NCBI RefSeq assembly: GCF_049537155.1
Contig: NZ_JBMVQZ010000006.1
Location: forward strand, 62,001 to 126,000
Direction of reading: 5' to 3'
From: Limisphaera sp049537155
GTDB lineage: Bacteria > Verrucomicrobiota > Verrucomicrobiia > Limisphaerales > Limisphaeraceae
Length of the DNA: 64,000 bases
A model generated the notes under the pieces. It ran no database searches, had not been told where the DNA came from, and was given only the letters and a program-made list of their open reading frames with translations. Position 1 is the stretch's first letter; the number at the start of each line of letters is the position of its first letter. The translations under genes and the position numbers were made by a program. Shown piece after piece: positions 17,322 through 26,007 of this stretch.

Positions 17322-18254
17322 CTATCGCTTCGAAAGACCTTCGAGCAACTCGTCCACGGCCTGCACCACCTCTTCCACGGGGAGCGACCGGATGCCGCGC
17401 GGTGACCGGACCAGTCGGACCTGCTCGCCCTGCGGTCGCCAGACCGCCTCGGGTGTGTCGGGCCACAGGACCACCACCGGCAATCCGACAGCGGCAGCCA
17501 GGTGTGTGATGCCGGAGTCGTGTCCCACGAATGCCGCGCAGCCCTTCAGCCGCCGCGCCAGTTCGGTCAGCGGGCGACTCTGGCACACCTCGCGGCGTGC
17601 CGGCGGCGCCGCGGCGGCCAGGTGTTGGAGCCGCTCCCCCTCGGCCTCGCCGCCCACCAGGAGGAAGCGGCGTGGCGTGGCGTGGAGCAGGTACTGGAAA
17701 AGATCGGCCCAACGGGCCTGCGGCCAGTTCTTGCGTTCGCTGCCGCTGCCTGGATGAAGGGCCACCGGGGCGTCGGGACCCGGCTCGGGATCGGGCAGGT
17801 GGAGGCGCGGTACGGGATCGGCATCGAAAATGGCCAGCCGCTCCAGCGGTTGGAGGAAGACCCGTGTGGCGTGGATGCCGGCCGAGTCGTCCGGCCGGTG
17901 CGGGCCGGCGATGAACTGGGCCGGCGAGCAACGCCGGACGTTGCTTTCGAAGATCCGGTCGGGATCGTACAGGTAGGACAGGATGAGATCGAACTCGGAG
18001 AAGTAGTCGCACCAGTTCTCGGCCAGCGGCCCGTTCCGCGCGAAGAAGCCGGCCAATGCCCGTGCCTCGATGGGCCGGACGGCGTCCACCCAGCCACCGG
18101 CGAGGGCCAGTTGGGCAATATGCGGGTACCCCAGGACCTCCAGATGAGCCCGCGGAAAATGCTGCCGCAGCGCCGCAATGGCCGGCAGGGTCAGGATGAA
18201 ATCCCCGATTGCTCCGCCTCGAATGACGAGGATCTTGCCCTGTGCACCGTTCAC
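17322..18254 (-). CDS. Glycosyltransferase family 9 (heptosyltransferase-like)
   Basis: A 310-residue protein starting with KILVIRGGAIGDFILTLPAI, the GT9 first motif. The middle holds VALHPGSGSERKNWP, and the nucleotide-sugar site is GHDSGITHLAAAVGLPVVVLW. These are the signatures of ADP-heptose transferases that build the inner lipopolysaccharide core. It follows a membrane protein gene by 19 bases on the same strand, so the two are probably one transcript. Whether the sugar is really heptose cannot be told. Confidence 0.9.
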   Translation of the reverse strand: MNGAQGKILVIRGGAIGDFILTLPAIAALRQHFPRAHLEVLGYPHIAQLALAGGWVDAVRPIEARALAGFFARNGPLAENWCDYFSEFDLILSYLYDPDRIFESNVRRCSPAQFIAGPHRPDDSAGIHATRVFLQPLERLAIFDADPVPRLHLPDPEPGPDAPVALHPGSGSERKNWPQARWADLFQYLLHATPRRFLLVGGEAEGERLQHLAAAAPPARREVCQSRPLTELARRLKGCAAFVGHDSGITHLAAAVGLPVVVLWPDTPEAVWRPQGEQVRLVRSPRGIRSLPVEEVVQAVDELLEGLSKR

Positions 18255-18273
18255 GTGCGTGCGTCTCGTTGGG

Positions 18274-18828
18274 TCACAGTCCGCGATAGGCGGTTTCTGC
18301 CAGGACCATCAGCAGGAGGCCGACGGCCAGCAACCCGATGCTGACGATTCGGAAACGGGTGGTCCCGGCGGTGCACCAGCCGATTCCATCCCGCAACCGA
18401 AAGGGCGAGATGGTGAGCCACATCCCGGCCAGTACGAGCGCATAGGCCAGGGTCTGATTGACCAGGACCCAGGGGGTTTCGCTCAGGTGGGGCCGGCCGG
18501 TGTCCACCATGCATTTTGCCAGCAGCAGCCACACCACGGCCAGGCCGCGGGCGCCGAGGTAATCCTTGACAAACAGGCAGGTGCCCACCCCCACCGCGCC
18601 GAACGCCAGCATCAGATGCGGCTTGATGGGCGCAAAATCGGCGATGTTTTCCTGCGCGACGTAGTACAGGAACCAACCGGTGGCCAGCAGCATCAGGAGC
18701 GTCCCCCAGCCCACAGACCGCGGAAACCGCTGCCAGGCCCGGGCCGCCTGTTGCGGTCGAGCCAGGCTCCACCCGCCCAGCAGGGCCAGAAGCAGCCCCA
18801 GTCCCAGTGACAACCATGCCAGTTTCAT
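18274..18828 (-). CDS. Integral membrane protein of unknown function
   Basis: A 184-residue protein with about six hydrophobic segments (for example LAWLSLGLGLLLALLGGWSL, VGWGTLLMLLATGWFLYYVA, LMLAFGAVGVGTCLFV, ALVLAGMWLTISPF and ISIGLLAVGLLLMVLAET-like segments). No catalytic motif is seen and I do not recognise a family. The ATG at 18828 starts directly before the first membrane helix. Its position 19 bases before the heptosyltransferase gene suggests a shared transcript and perhaps a role in envelope glycan assembly, but that is inference. Confidence 0.75.
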   Translation of the reverse strand: MKLAWLSLGLGLLLALLGGWSLARPQQAARAWQRFPRSVGWGTLLMLLATGWFLYYVAQENIADFAPIKPHLMLAFGAVGVGTCLFVKDYLGARGLAVVWLLLAKCMVDTGRPHLSETPWVLVNQTLAYALVLAGMWLTISPFRLRDGIGWCTAGTTRFRIVSIGLLAVGLLLMVLAETAYRGL

Positions 18829-19142
18829 GAGTCGCCCGAGTTCCAAGCCCGTCGAGCATGCCGCATCCCGGCGCCGATGCAAGCTGCAAGCTCCTGCAGG
18901 CTGCACGTCAACGGTGTCGAACCGTCGCCCGAGCGTTGCGGGCGCTTGGGGATCCCCGGACCTGCAGGCGCCCTTCTGCCGCCAAAGCCGCCCAGTCGAA
19001 CAGGGGCCGCCCCGTCGGCACCGGCCCGGTGCAAGCAGCAAGCAGTGGCTCGGCGTGCGCAGCGGCAACGTGGGCTTTTCGATGTGGCGGAGCGGGTGCG
19101 ATCGGACGGCGGGCGGGGGGGTGAGTCGCTCCGGCGGGGATC
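18829..19142. other. Intergenic region, no gene seen
   Basis: These 314 bases separate the PVC-type haem protein gene from the membrane protein gene, both on the minus strand. The region includes a short GCAAGCTGCAAGCTCCTGCAG stretch with local repeats but no clear terminator or promoter. Open frames here are not supported by any recognisable protein. Confidence 0.4.
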
Positions 19143-22142
19143 TCAGCGCTCTTGCCGGGCGGAGTCTTCGCGCGGCAGGAGGTAGGACAGCAGGTCGGCC
19201 AGGTCGGCCGGGGTGAGCACCTGGTCCCAGCCCTCGGGCATGGCGGAGCGATCGAGCGAACTGAGGGAACGCAGGTTGGACCTCGTGACGGTGAGCGTCT
19301 CGCCGTCGGTGGTTCGGATCCAGATGCCGGCGGGGTTTTCCGAAACCACCGCGCCCAGCAGGTAGCCGCGGTCGGTTGTGTCCACCCAGCGCAACATGGC
19401 CCGGGTGGAGACGTGTCGGTTCGGCTGGAGGACGCGGTTCAGGAGGTGGTCCCGCCCGCGCATTGCGGCGGCTTCCAAGTCCGGGCCGAAAGCCTCGCCC
19501 GAACCTTGGAACCGATGACAGGCTGCGCAGTGTTGTTGGAACAGGAGCCGACCGCGGGTGGCGATTCCCTGGGAGGGCAGGTTGGTCCGGACGGATTCGA
19601 GGCGCTCCACCCGGTTGGTGTCCAGGGCGGGGCCGAAGAGTTTCTCGACCCGGCTGTGCACGGCGAGGGATGGATAACGGCGGAGCGCATCCACTTCCCA
19701 GGGGCGGAAGAGGGTGATCGGCAGCCGGCCGCTGCCGAGGGCGTCCAAGAGGACCAGGACGGACTCGGGCCGCTCCAGCCACACCCTCCAGGTGACGGGC
19801 CGGGCGGAGGGTGCCAGTCCGGGCCAGGCCTGTACAGCCAGCCTGGCCGCATCGGTGCCCTCGTAGCGGCCCAGCGTAAGGAGCGCGGCGGCCTGGAGCG
19901 GGGCGGGTTCGGCCGGCAGGAGGCGCGCGGCCAACACCTCATGGGTCAGGGCATAGGGGAGCGCCGAGAGGAGTTGGACAGCCTCCAGCCGGAGGGGGAT
20001 CGGCAGGCTGCGATCGTCGGCGATCAACAGGGCGCGTTGCCAGGCGGCGTCGAACACGTTGGAAGCGGCGTGGCGGGCCAGGGTGTCGCCGCGTTCCTGG
20101 AGTCCGTCGTTGAGTGCGCGGAGCAGGCCCAGCCCGAGCGCCAGGTCCTCGCTCTGCTGGACGAATTGGAGGGCTTGTTGGATGCCCGGCGCGTATGCCA
20201 AGCGAGCCAGCAGCTGCGCCAACTCCAGGAGGAAAAGGCGGCCGCCGGGATGGCGGGTCAGCACCGGATCCAGCGCGGCCAGTGCCATGCAATCGCCCGG
20301 CTCACGCGACAGCGCCAGCAGGACAGCCGCCCGGGTGTACGGACTGTCCGGCTGTCGGCGCACGATGTCCATCAGAGGCAGTTCGCGGTGTGGCACCACA
20401 TACCGCGCCAGCAACAGGGCCAGTTCGTAGCGCACACGGGGCGAGGGATCGGAGCTGAGCCGGCGCAGCGGGACCCAGAGGTTTTCCGGCACGCGCGAGC
20501 CGGTTTGGCCCATGACGGAGAGCCATCGCACGGCTTGAAGGCGGACGCCCGGGTTGGTGTCTTGCAGGGCGCGGCTGAGGATCGCGGGGTGCAGGGCGTT
20601 CAAACCGGCCAGTGCCTGGAGGGCATGTTCACGGGCCAGCGGGCTGCGGGCCACCACGACCATGTTACTCAGCAGGGGGACGGCGGAGCGATCCTGTCGC
20701 TGATAAACGATCCGGGCGGCGGTTTCGCGCTGCCAGACATTCGGGTGGGCCAGCGCGCGCAGCACCTCCACCAGGCCGGCGTCCTCCAGCCGGGGGGCGG
20801 GCGGGTTTTGGAATTTTTCCGGGACGATCCGAAAGATCCGCCCCCGATCGGCGCCGCGCCGCAAACGGGCCCGGTCTTGCGCGTCGCCGGAAAGTTTCGC
20901 CGGGTCGTCCAGCGATTCGCGGTGCAGGTCCACCACGTACAGGGCGCCTTCGGGTCCCACACCCAGGTGCATCGGCCGGAACCATGGATTCGTGCAGACG
21001 AGGAATTCCACACGGTCGGCGGGCGGACGGACTGCCTGGCGTTCGGGTCCCGCGCCCACCAATTTGTAGCGGCGGATGATCCCGGCGCGCGCGTCGGCCA
21101 CGAAGACATCGTTGCTGTAGGCGGGTGGAAACAGGGCGCCGCGATACACCGTCAGGGCCGTGATGTCCGAAAGCCAGTGCCGGACCGGACCGGCCTCGGA
21201 CTTGCGGCCCTGACGGGCCTCGGTGTGGCGGGGGATCAACAGCGGTTGATCAGCGAGGGGACCGGTCAGGTCGTGGAGCGGCGGCGGCAGGACGTAACCG
21301 CGCGCCAGATCCGCGTGCACGGCCCGCCAAAGTTCTTCCAGCAGCGGGCGCTCCGGTTGGGCCACCAGCTTGCACCCTTCTGCGTCAAAGGCCACGGCGC
21401 TGGATCCGTGGGCACTCTCGACGGCGGCCACACCCGAGAGCGGATCGAGTGCAAGATCGTGTTCGTCCAGCCCGGCGCTCAAGGGATCCTGCGAAGGGTC
21501 CGGCAGAAAGGTCAACCCGAGGTTCCTGGCGGCGGCGTGCAGGCGATTGTCCCAGCCCCAGGCCCAACCCCGGATCACCATGCCGCCCGGAACCGAGCGG
21601 TCCGGCCTTGCCGGCCCGGTGTAAACGACTTCCCGGGTGTCGGCCCGGCCGTCGTGGTTCGTGTCCTGACAGGAGATCACTTGGTGACCGGCCGCCACGA
21701 GCACGCCGTCGCGCCAGCAGAAGACCGCCGAAGGCGCCGGAAGATCGTCGGCGAAGTCGTGACTGACGTCCATCCGGCCGTCAGCGTCGGTGTCGGTGAG
21801 CAGGCGGACCCGGCCGAGGTGCGGGGGTGCCTGATCGGTTTCGGGGAACGCGCGGTGTTCGGCCACGAACATGCGGCCGTTACCGTCGAACGCGAGGGCC
21901 ACCGGATCGAAGACCAGCGGCTCGGCGGCCACCAGTTGGATGCGGAAGCCCGGTGCCAGCCGGAACTCGGCCTCGATTTCGGCGGCGTTGGTCGGTTGGG
22001 CGGCGGCCGTTCGGGCGGCAAGCGCGAGCACCAGGGAGGCGGTTCCGAGAACCCTCCCAGCCGGCGGGGAGGTACCGGAGCTGTGCCCGGATCGCTGGCG
22101 GGGCCCCCGCGCGATGGTCCTGTGGAAGGTGCGGGGAATCAT
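19143..22142 (-). CDS. PVC-type membrane-bound dehydrogenase with HEAT repeats and C-terminal haem site
   Basis: A 999-residue secreted protein. A signal-like segment (VLGTASLVLALAARTAAAQP) is followed by a sorbosone-dehydrogenase-like propeller (about 60-430) with FRLAPGFRIQLVAAEPLV, FDGNGRMFVAEH and LTDTDADGRMD. HEAT-like repeats fill about 470-800 (ALAHPNVWQRETAARIV, LQAVRWLSV). A cytochrome c module at the end has a single CAACH motif with FGPDLEAAAMRGRDHLL and a late distal region. This architecture is a hallmark of planctomycetes and verrucomicrobia, where dozens of copies per genome are tied to polysaccharide use. The ATG at 22142 is preferred to an upstream one at 22193. The esterase gene is 40 bases upstream, probably the same operon. 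Confidence 0.9.
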   Translation of the reverse strand: MIPRTFHRTIARGPRQRSGHSSGTSPPAGRVLGTASLVLALAARTAAAQPTNAAEIEAEFRLAPGFRIQLVAAEPLVFDPVALAFDGNGRMFVAEHRAFPETDQAPPHLGRVRLLTDTDADGRMDVSHDFADDLPAPSAVFCWRDGVLVAAGHQVISCQDTNHDGRADTREVVYTGPARPDRSVPGGMVIRGWAWGWDNRLHAAARNLGLTFLPDPSQDPLSAGLDEHDLALDPLSGVAAVESAHGSSAVAFDAEGCKLVAQPERPLLEELWRAVHADLARGYVLPPPLHDLTGPLADQPLLIPRHTEARQGRKSEAGPVRHWLSDITALTVYRGALFPPAYSNDVFVADARAGIIRRYKLVGAGPERQAVRPPADRVEFLVCTNPWFRPMHLGVGPEGALYVVDLHRESLDDPAKLSGDAQDRARLRRGADRGRIFRIVPEKFQNPPAPRLEDAGLVEVLRALAHPNVWQRETAARIVYQRQDRSAVPLLSNMVVVARSPLAREHALQALAGLNALHPAILSRALQDTNPGVRLQAVRWLSVMGQTGSRVPENLWVPLRRLSSDPSPRVRYELALLLARYVVPHRELPLMDIVRRQPDSPYTRAAVLLALSREPGDCMALAALDPVLTRHPGGRLFLLELAQLLARLAYAPGIQQALQFVQQSEDLALGLGLLRALNDGLQERGDTLARHAASNVFDAAWQRALLIADDRSLPIPLRLEAVQLLSALPYALTHEVLAARLLPAEPAPLQAAALLTLGRYEGTDAARLAVQAWPGLAPSARPVTWRVWLERPESVLVLLDALGSGRLPITLFRPWEVDALRRYPSLAVHSRVEKLFGPALDTNRVERLESVRTNLPSQGIATRGRLLFQQHCAACHRFQGSGEAFGPDLEAAAMRGRDHLLNRVLQPNRHVSTRAMLRWVDTTDRGYLLGAVVSENPAGIWIRTTDGETLTVTRSNLRSLSSLDRSAMPEGWDQVLTPADLADLLSYLLPREDSARQER

Positions 22143-22182
22143 GACGGCTGAAGGAAACGGTCGCCAGCGGAGCCGGGGTGTG

Positions 22183-23061
22183 TCAGCGGGCAAACCCGCG
22201 CTGTTTCAGCCACGCTGCGCACGCCACCGTCCACGGATGGCGGCGGGCCGGATCCCACTCGCGGCTGCCCAGGCCCATGCCGTGCGGACCTTTCTCAAAC
22301 AGGTGCAGTTCGAAGGGCACGCCGGCCTGGCGCAGCGCGCGGGCGAAGGCGAGGCTGTTCTCGGGCGGGACGGCGTGGTCTTCAACCGTGTGCCAGAGAA
22401 AACAGGGCGGGGTGTTGCTGGTGACGTTGCGGTCGTTGGAAAGGGCCCGTGCGGCCTCCTCGGTCGCGTCCTGTCCGAGCAGATTGTCACGGGAACCGCG
22501 GTGGGCATGCGGGCCGGTCAACAGAATCACCGGATAACACAGGATGCCCAGGTCGGGGCGCGAGCTCTGGCGTTCGACCGGATCGGCGGCGTTCGGCTGG
22601 CCCTGGTCGAAATGGGTCAGGAGGGTGGAGGCCAGGTGTCCGCCGGCGGACGAGCCCATGATGCCCACCCGCTGCGGATCGAGATGGTACTCGGCGGCGT
22701 GGGCGCGGACCCAGCGGAGGGCCCGGGCGGCATCCTGAAGCATGGCCGGGTGATGGTACCCGTCCGATCCGAGCCGGTATTTGAGCACAAACCCGGCGAT
22801 GCCGAGTTCGTTGAGCCAGCGGGCGTAATGACTCCCCTCATGGTCGGCGAGGCGGGCATAACCGCCGCCGGGACAGATCACGATGGCCGCTCCCGTGGCG
22901 TGCCCGGGGTCGGGCAGCCAGGGCGTCAGCGTGGGAACATCCTGCGGTGCGTTTCCCCGCGCGCCTGGTGCGCCTTCCGGCCACAGCGGGATGGGTTCAA
23001 CCGTTTGCGCCAACGCGGAGGTGACCGCGGCCAACAACCAGAGGCACAGGATCGACTTCAT
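22183..23061 (-). CDS. Secreted alpha/beta hydrolase (acetylxylan esterase/lipase-like)
   Basis: A 292-residue protein with a signal peptide (MKSILCLWLLAAVTSALAQ) and an alpha/beta hydrolase fold of the BD-FAE/esterase type. Visible are IPLWPEGAPGARG, the oxyanion CPGGGYARLA, the nucleophile elbow GIMGSSAGGHLAS (serine near 144) and the terminal EKGPHGMGLG with the catalytic histidine; the acid is likely in HTVEDHAVPPENS. Such enzymes remove acetyl groups from plant polysaccharides. It stands first in a likely operon with the haem protein at 19143-22142, consistent with polysaccharide use. Confidence 0.88.
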   Translation of the reverse strand: MKSILCLWLLAAVTSALAQTVEPIPLWPEGAPGARGNAPQDVPTLTPWLPDPGHATGAAIVICPGGGYARLADHEGSHYARWLNELGIAGFVLKYRLGSDGYHHPAMLQDAARALRWVRAHAAEYHLDPQRVGIMGSSAGGHLASTLLTHFDQGQPNAADPVERQSSRPDLGILCYPVILLTGPHAHRGSRDNLLGQDATEEAARALSNDRNVTSNTPPCFLWHTVEDHAVPPENSLAFARALRQAGVPFELHLFEKGPHGMGLGSREWDPARRHPWTVACAAWLKQRGFAR

Positions 23062-23177
23062 ACGAGCCGAATGTAGGAGGCGGAACGACTCCCAGCAACG
23101 CAGGAACCGGGACCGGGGGCAGGACAGCCGCTGCGCGGATTCCCCACTTGGCGGATCGGGGGAACTGCAAAAGGAAC

Positions 23178-23208
23178 GCGCGGAGGGAAGCCTGGTGTCC
23201 CTCCGCGC
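23178..23208 (-). terminator. Rho-independent terminator after the first receptor gene
   Basis: An 11-bp perfect stem (GCGCGGAGGGA with TCCCTCCGCGC) around a 9-base loop. On the minus strand it is followed by GTTCCTTTTGC. It lies 30 bases after the receptor stop codon and marks the end of the chemotaxis cluster. Confidence 0.75.
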
Positions 23209-23238
23209 ATTCGCGTGGCGTGGGATGGGCGGTTCGGT

Positions 23239-25287
23239 TTACGGAGAAATCCGGAAACGCGGCACCGGATTCGGATCGGGCGGCGGCATGGGGATGGGAT
23301 CATCCACGAAACTGCCGGCCAGATCGTCTGTCGTGACCGTCACAGGCTCCCTGTCAACGGCCGGTCTCGTGGCCAAGCCATTGGACGCGCCGCCCTGTTT
23401 CCACCGCTTCAGAGCCGTGATCAGCTCAGCGGAACAGCGAGCGTACGATCCGCCGTGCTCGAGGCTTTGCTGGGCCTCCGCCCGCCGACCGGCGAGTGCC
23501 AGTTCGAGGACTCTCGCGGCTTCCTTGTGGAACTCGGCGTGCAGAGATCGGACCTGTTGCCAGTGCTCGGTCTGACGAAGTTCGGCCGGTGCGCTGTAAA
23601 GCCATTTGCCAAACTCGCACTGGTTGTCCTTGGCGACCTGGGCAGGATCGAAATCAGACCGGCCGGTTCGGATGGCCTCCGCCAGACGTTGCTTCCACGC
23701 GTTGTGTGCGGCCATGGCCCTGGTGACTTGGCGATTCAGATCGTTCTCCCCACCGTTGTGCGTGGGGCAGGTGGGTGCGGCAGCCGTTGTGCGCCCGGAG
23801 AGAGAGGGATGCACAGGCTGGTCTTCCGTCTCCCGGGTCGGAGTGGAGGCCGGCAGGGACCGGAGGCCGGAGGCGCCGACCATGGCCTGCAGTTGGACCA
23901 CGGCTTCCCGGAGTGCATCGGCCTGGGATTGGAGCTCCCGCGCGGCCGCGGCGCTTTGTTCGGCGGCGGCGGCGTTGGCCTGGGTGACCTTGTCCATTTG
24001 GCTGACGGCGGCATTGATTTGGCCGATGCCCTGACTTTGTTCTTGGGAGGCGGCGGCGATTTCGGCCACCAGTTCGTCTACGTGCCGTGCTTTGGTGAGG
24101 ATGTCCTGCAGATGCTGGGCCACGCGCTGGCTGATGTCGGCGCCGGCTCGGCTTTTGGCCACGGAGTTTTCGATTTTCTCTGCGGTTTCGCGGGCGGCAG
24201 CGGCGGCGCGTTGGGCCAGGGCGCGGACCTCGTCGGCCACGACGGCGAAGCCCATGCCGGCTTCGCCGGCGCGGGCGGCTTCGACGGCGGCGTTGAGGGC
24301 CAGCAGGTTGGTTTGGAAGGCGATTTCGTCGATGGTTTTGATGATTTTGGAGATTTCGGCGCTGGCGGTTTGGATGTCGTCCATGGCGCGGGTCAGTTGG
24401 GACATTTCGGACTGGCCGGCTTCGACGGCGGTGCGGGTTTGGGAGGCCAACTGACGGGCCTGTTGGGCGTTGGCGGCGTTGCGCTGGGTCATGGCGGTCA
24501 GTTCTTCCAGCGAGGCGCTGGTCTCTTCCAACGAAGCCGCCTGCTCACTGGCCCCCTGCGCCAAGGACTGACTCGAGCTCGAAACGTGATCGGCCGCCAC
24601 GGCGGTGGCCTCACTGGCCAGGTGCAGATTTTGCGCTAGGGCCTTCAACTGGCCGGCCAGGCGATTCTTGAGCCGCCAGGCCAGAGCAGCAACACCCACA
24701 ACGAGCACGGCCATGATGGTCAGGCTCCAGAGGGCAGTCTGTCGTGCGGCACGGGATTGCGCGGTAATCCGGGCCTCGATCGCGGCCTGCAAGCGCCCCA
24801 TTTGAGAGTCCACTTCCTTCAAAAGGGCTTCGTAGTTCGGGGTGTAGTCGGTGAGGAAGATCTCGTAGGCACCGCCGTTGTTGCCCCGCAGAAGGGGGTC
24901 CAGAACCCGCTTTTGCGCAGTTTCAAACCCTTGAAGCGCTTCGCGAAGTGCGGGGTTGGCGGAGCCGGTGTCGCTCGAGCCGGTCATGGTGTTCACCTGC
25001 TCGGCCACTGCGGCAGCGACTTTCTGAAGGGATTCCAATCCCTGTTCCAGTCGGTCGAGATCTTTTTCGCGCAGCAACGCCTGCAAGAGTGAATGTTCGC
25101 GGGCCAGATCGGCGATGAGCTGCTGGCCGCGCTGCATTTCTGTCATGGCGGTCTGACTAAGGGATCGCGATTGGTGCAGGAGATGCTGGATGGTGACGAA
25201 AAAAACGGCTGTGCCGAGCACGGTCACACTCAAAGCTAGACCGATCAGGGTGAGCAACTGCCTGGGAATGCTGGATTGACGGGCCAT
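23239..25287 (-). CDS. Methyl-accepting chemotaxis protein with C-terminal CZB domain
   Basis: A 682-residue receptor. One membrane segment near the start (LTLIGLALSVTVLGTAVFF) and a second near residue 190 (LWSLTIMAVLVVGVAALAW) enclose a helical periplasmic region. No clear HAMP domain is seen; a short linker leads straight into the signalling coiled coil with tip EIAFQTNLLALNAAVEAARA. Near residue 560 begins a chemoreceptor zinc-binding (CZB) domain: AMAAHNAWKQRL, DNQCEFGKWLY and HAEFHKEAARVLEL, carrying the His-Cys-His-His zinc set. CZB domains respond to zinc or hypochlorous acid. The ATG at 25287 is chosen for the GAGAAG sequence 5 bases upstream. A 629-bp stretch is shared with the receptor at 27534-29144. 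Confidence 0.93.
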   Translation of the reverse strand: MARQSSIPRQLLTLIGLALSVTVLGTAVFFVTIQHLLHQSRSLSQTAMTEMQRGQQLIADLAREHSLLQALLREKDLDRLEQGLESLQKVAAAVAEQVNTMTGSSDTGSANPALREALQGFETAQKRVLDPLLRGNNGGAYEIFLTDYTPNYEALLKEVDSQMGRLQAAIEARITAQSRAARQTALWSLTIMAVLVVGVAALAWRLKNRLAGQLKALAQNLHLASEATAVAADHVSSSSQSLAQGASEQAASLEETSASLEELTAMTQRNAANAQQARQLASQTRTAVEAGQSEMSQLTRAMDDIQTASAEISKIIKTIDEIAFQTNLLALNAAVEAARAGEAGMGFAVVADEVRALAQRAAAAARETAEKIENSVAKSRAGADISQRVAQHLQDILTKARHVDELVAEIAAASQEQSQGIGQINAAVSQMDKVTQANAAAAEQSAAAARELQSQADALREAVVQLQAMVGASGLRSLPASTPTRETEDQPVHPSLSGRTTAAAPTCPTHNGGENDLNRQVTRAMAAHNAWKQRLAEAIRTGRSDFDPAQVAKDNQCEFGKWLYSAPAELRQTEHWQQVRSLHAEFHKEAARVLELALAGRRAEAQQSLEHGGSYARCSAELITALKRWKQGGASNGLATRPAVDREPVTVTTDDLAGSFVDDPIPMPPPDPNPVPRFRISP
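23945..24573. repeat. 629-bp direct repeat, copy 1 (receptor signalling domain)
   Basis: This stretch matches 27766-28394 base for base as far as I can compare by eye, at a constant offset of 3821. It encodes the region from SQSLAQGASEQAASLEE to the AAAAEQSAAAA end of the coiled coil. Flanking sequences diverge abruptly on both sides, which points to gene conversion rather than slow selection. Confidence 0.9.
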
Positions 25288-25350
25288 GGTCACTTCTCAA
25301 AGAGGCACGGTTTTCAATGGGGGGCGAATGACTGTTCAGGAGCGGGGGCC

Positions 25351-25375
25351 GGGAGGCGGCTGGGAGCCGCCTCCC
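25351..25375 (-). terminator. Terminator-like hairpin after the Cache protein gene
   Basis: An 11-bp perfect stem (GGGAGGCGGCT with AGCCGCCTCCC) with a GGG loop, extended by flanking GGCC pairs, placed 16 bases after the Cache gene stop on the minus strand. No T-run follows, so it could instead be a processing or stability hairpin. Confidence 0.55.
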
Positions 25376-25391
25376 GGGCCGGCGATGGCAT

Positions 25392-25955
25392 CTAGGAGCC
25401 GAGCTTGTTGAGGCTCAGGCCGACCACCAGGGAGCCGATGGGTTTGCCTCCGTCCAGGACCGGCACGGCCACCTGTACCTGTTGCAGGCCGGTGGACTCA
25501 TCCACTTCCGGCTCCCCCTGCCAGGTTTTCCCGCTCATGGGAACCTCGTGTTTGTCCTTGCCTTTGTGGCTCCAGTTGGAGGGCTTGCTCAGGAACGCCA
25601 CCTTGGTGCCGTCGGCGCCAGAGATGAAGGCCTCGGTGACGGTGTCATCCTTTTTGGCCTTCAGTCGTTCGGTCGCGGCATGCTTGGTGAAGGAACGCAC
25701 GAACGGATCCAGCACCGGCAGGGTTTTCCACTTTTCCTGGGTCATCGCTTTGGCCTCCGGCGAGGGATTAGCGTTGTGTTCGCGTACCGCCTGAACGATG
25801 ACCTCATCCGCGGCCCAGGTCTGGATCTGCTTGATTTTGGCGTCGATCTTGGCCTGGATCTCGGGAGTGATTCCCTGGGCTTGGAGGAGCGCCGCGGTCC
25901 CCACAAGAGCCCCCGTGGAGACCAACCAACGAGCGATGCGGTTCGTAGCTTTCAT
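25392..25955 (-). CDS. Secreted single-domain Cache/PDC-like sensor protein
   Basis: A 187-residue protein with a signal peptide (a basic start, LVSTGALVGTAALLQAQ) and then a helical stretch ending in one Cache (PDC) sensor fold: EAFISGADGTKVAFL, a loop with HEVPMSGKTWQGEP, and the typical QVQVAVPVLDGGKPIGSLVVG strands. Cache domains normally sit inside membrane receptors; here the domain is free in the periplasm with no membrane anchor. It lies between a receptor gene and a porin gene, so it may bind a ligand and present it to a receptor. The ATG at 25955 has GGGGA 10 bases upstream; one at 25961 is also possible. Confidence 0.8.
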   Translation of the reverse strand: MKATNRIARWLVSTGALVGTAALLQAQGITPEIQAKIDAKIKQIQTWAADEVIVQAVREHNANPSPEAKAMTQEKWKTLPVLDPFVRSFTKHAATERLKAKKDDTVTEAFISGADGTKVAFLSKPSNWSHKGKDKHEVPMSGKTWQGEPEVDESTGLQQVQVAVPVLDGGKPIGSLVVGLSLNKLGS

Positions 25956-25976
25956 GGTCATAGGTTCCCCAGTATG

Positions 25977-26003
25977 GTTTCGGTTGTGAACAGTTCTGCT
26001 TTA
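25977..26003 (-). promoter_or_regulatory. Possible sigma-28-type promoter before the Cache gene
   Basis: On the minus strand TAAA is followed after exactly 15 bases by ACCGAAAC, which matches 5 of 8 positions of the flagellar -10 consensus GCCGATAA. It lies 22 bases before the Cache start codon. The match is partial; it is listed because a much better site stands before cheR. Confidence 0.3.
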
Positions 26004-26007
26004 GCTC

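Noticed and set aside
19152..22151. A 999-codon plus-strand open frame
   Set aside because: Antisense to the PVC haem protein, whose CxxCH and propeller motifs are unmistakable.
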